This document shows, piece after piece, positions 13,716 through 15,169 of a DNA stretch of 15,169 nt. Origin of the DNA: Actinomycetota bacterium (GTDB taxonomy: Bacteria; Actinomycetota; Actinomycetes; Nanopelagicales; Nanopelagicaceae); NCBI GenBank assembly GCA_009924725.1, contig RFRA01000007.1, positions 1 through 15,169 of the forward strand. The letters run 5' to 3'. Position 1 is the stretch's first letter; every line of letters begins with the position of its first letter. The notes beneath the pieces were generated by a model. That model was given only the letters and a program-made list of their open reading frames with translations. It was not told where the DNA came from and did no database searches. The position numbers were made by a program, and so were the translations under genes.

Positions 13716-15169
13716 ATGAGCACGGTTACTAAAGATGTTGTGATCATTGGCGGTGGTCACAACGGTTTAGTAGCGGCAACTTACTTAGCAAAAGCGGGTA
13801 AGTCAGTAGTAATCCTTGAAGCAAATGAGGAAATCGGCGGCGCCACAGCCAGTGTCAGAGCTTTCCCCGAATTCGATGCTCACTTGTCACGTTATTCATA
13901 TTTGGTTGCGTTGCTACCTGATCAAATCGTTAGCGATTTAGGACTTAACTTTGTTACCGTGCCTCGCACAGTTTCGTCATACACCCCAGATTTAAATGGG
14001 GCTGGGCTCTATATCTCTCGGCAATGGGACCAAGCTACCGCTGATTCATTTGCCTCAATTCCAGATGGCGAAGCAGATGCCGCCGCTTGGCAGCAGTTCT
14101 ATGGTGAAGTCGCAAAGTTCGCCGAACGCATTGCGCCTTATATGTTGCAACCTTTGAAAACTCGTAGCGAGCTAAAAGCCGACATTGATTTACCAGAGAT
14201 TTGGAATTATTTGATTGAAGCGCCAATTGGGGAAATCATCAACGCTCGATTCAAAAGTGATTTGGTTAAAGGAGTAGTTTTAACTGATGCGCTAATTGGA
14301 ACCCATGCATCTGCCGATGACTTGTTAGCTAATATTTGTTTTCTTTACCACCTGATTGGAAATGGAACTGGCGAATGGAAAGTTCCTAAAGGTGGCATGG
14401 GTGCGCTAGTTAAAGAACTAGAACGTGTTGCTCGTGCGGCAGGCGTTGAGATCCGAACAAATAGCAAAGTCACTGCAATTGATAGCCAATCAGATTCAGT
14501 TACCGCAACAATTGAAAATGGCGACCAATTTGTAGCGAGCCATTTACTCTCTAATGCAGCCCCACAAGTCTTAGCCAAACTACGCAATAAACCGAAACCA
14601 GCAAGTTTGTCGGGTGCGCAGTTTAAGATAAACATGTTACTTAAGAAAATGCCTCGACTTAAGAGTGGTATCTCGCCCGAGTTAGCATTTGCCGGAACTT
14701 TCCACATCAGCGAGAAATTTTCTCAGCTCGAAGCTTCATACCTAGAGAGCAAGGCGGGCAAGTTGCCTGCTTGTTTCCCCTCTGAAATGTATTGCCACAC
14801 TTTGTCTGACCCCTCAATTTTGAGTCCCGAGCTACAAGCTGCTGGCTATCAAACCCTGACTCTCTTCGGATTACACACGCCAGCTGAACTTTTTGACGGC
14901 GATAATGAAGCCACCAAGGCCATTGCACTGGCTGGTTTCATAGCCGAATTGGATAAATATTTAGTTGACCCAGTCTCTGAAATTATTGCTCGCAATAGCG
15001 ATGGTTCGCCATGCATTGAAGCTAAGACACCATTGGATTTAGAAGAAGCGATCTCATTGCCGCGCGGAAATATCTTCCATAGTGATCTAACTTTCCCATT
15101 CCGCGAAGAAGGCGATAGCCGGCGCTGGGGCGTAGAAACTGATGATCCACGAATCTTTATTTGTGGCGC
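13716..15169 (+). CDS. Phytoene-desaturase/PYROXD2-like FAD oxidoreductase, 3' truncated by window
   Basis: The frame is open from the ATG at 13716 to the right edge: 484 complete codons with no stop. The N-terminal dinucleotide-binding motif VVIIGGGHNGLVAATYLA (8-25) ends with Glu35 (VVILEA) for the FAD ribose, followed by IGGATAS (40-46). KVPKGGMGALVKELERVA is the second FAD-contact segment typical of CrtI/PYROXD2-type enzymes. The last visible residues DPRIFICG match the C-terminal segment that in the family continues into a Gly-rich FAD-binding stretch, so perhaps 20-40 residues are missing. Substrate is unknown: carotenoid desaturation or isomerisation is possible, but many relatives are uncharacterised. 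TGAGG about 8 bases before the ATG is a fair ribosome binding site. Its start lies 2 bases after the LacI-family stop, so the two form an operon. Confidence 0.88.
   Translation, partial: MSTVTKDVVIIGGGHNGLVAATYLAKAGKSVVILEANEEIGGATASVRAFPEFDAHLSRYSYLVALLPDQIVSDLGLNFVTVPRTVSSYTPDLNGAGLYISRQWDQATADSFASIPDGEADAAAWQQFYGEVAKFAERIAPYMLQPLKTRSELKADIDLPEIWNYLIEAPIGEIINARFKSDLVKGVVLTDALIGTHASADDLLANICFLYHLIGNGTGEWKVPKGGMGALVKELERVARAAGVEIRTNSKVTAIDSQSDSVTATIENGDQFVASHLLSNAAPQVLAKLRNKPKPASLSGAQFKINMLLKKMPRLKSGISPELAFAGTFHISEKFSQLEASYLESKAGKLPACFPSEMYCHTLSDPSILSPELQAAGYQTLTLFGLHTPAELFDGDNEATKAIALAGFIAELDKYLVDPVSEIIARNSDGSPCIEAKTPLDLEEAISLPRGNIFHSDLTFPFREEGDSRRWGVETDDPRIFICG

Noticed and set aside
14345..14707. 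120-codon open frame on the minus strand
   Set aside because: It is antisense inside the FAD oxidoreductase gene, whose motifs are clear; no family resemblance.

Overview
The window comes from an actinobacterium with unusually low GC, in the mid-40s percent by eye. Three things support this: the mtrA-mtrB-comF-secA-Rv3235-like order, a WhiB1-type regulator convergent with a PdtaS-type kinase (the arrangement I recall from Mycobacterium), and actinobacterial families such as DUF6912 and DUF4389. Tight packing (stop codons abutting or overlapping starts, convergent genes sharing stop-codon bases) and low GC suggest a streamlined freshwater lineage such as Nanopelagicales (acI). That placement is inference. 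No stretch over about 210 bases lacks a gene, and I see no insertion sequence, CRISPR array or prophage gene.

Bases 1-5472 read rightward: the 3' part of response regulator mtrA, its kinase mtrB, a ComF-type phosphoribosyltransferase and the SecA translocase ATPase. Two genes usual in this cluster, lpqB and hpf, are absent. A leftward Rv3235-family gene follows. Bases 6143-9747 form a rightward run: a membrane-anchored SAF/CpaB-like protein, a CpaE/MinD-like ATPase with a degenerate P-loop, a DUF6912 protein and the PdtaS-like sensor kinase. The first two overlap, and the last two are joined stop-to-start.

whiB1 runs leftward into pdtaS with interlocking stop codons. A tRNA-Arg(CCG) lies upstream of whiB1 on the same strand. 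Divergent from it, msrA and msrB form a translationally coupled methionine sulfoxide repair pair, preceded by a large imperfect hairpin. Next come a leftward DUF4389 membrane protein gene and a short AlkA-type DNA glycosylase gene, 3 nt apart. They are divergent from a LacI-family regulator gene that lies 2 nt from a phytoene-desaturase/PYROXD2-like FAD oxidoreductase gene cut off by the right edge.

Functionally the window mixes envelope signalling and secretion (MtrAB, SecA), a possible orphan pilus-type SAF/ATPase module, cytoplasmic sensing (PdtaS, WhiB1) and damage repair (MsrAB, glycosylase). The least explained parts are the SAF/CpaE-like/DUF6912 group, its structured leader, and the hairpin ahead of msrA.
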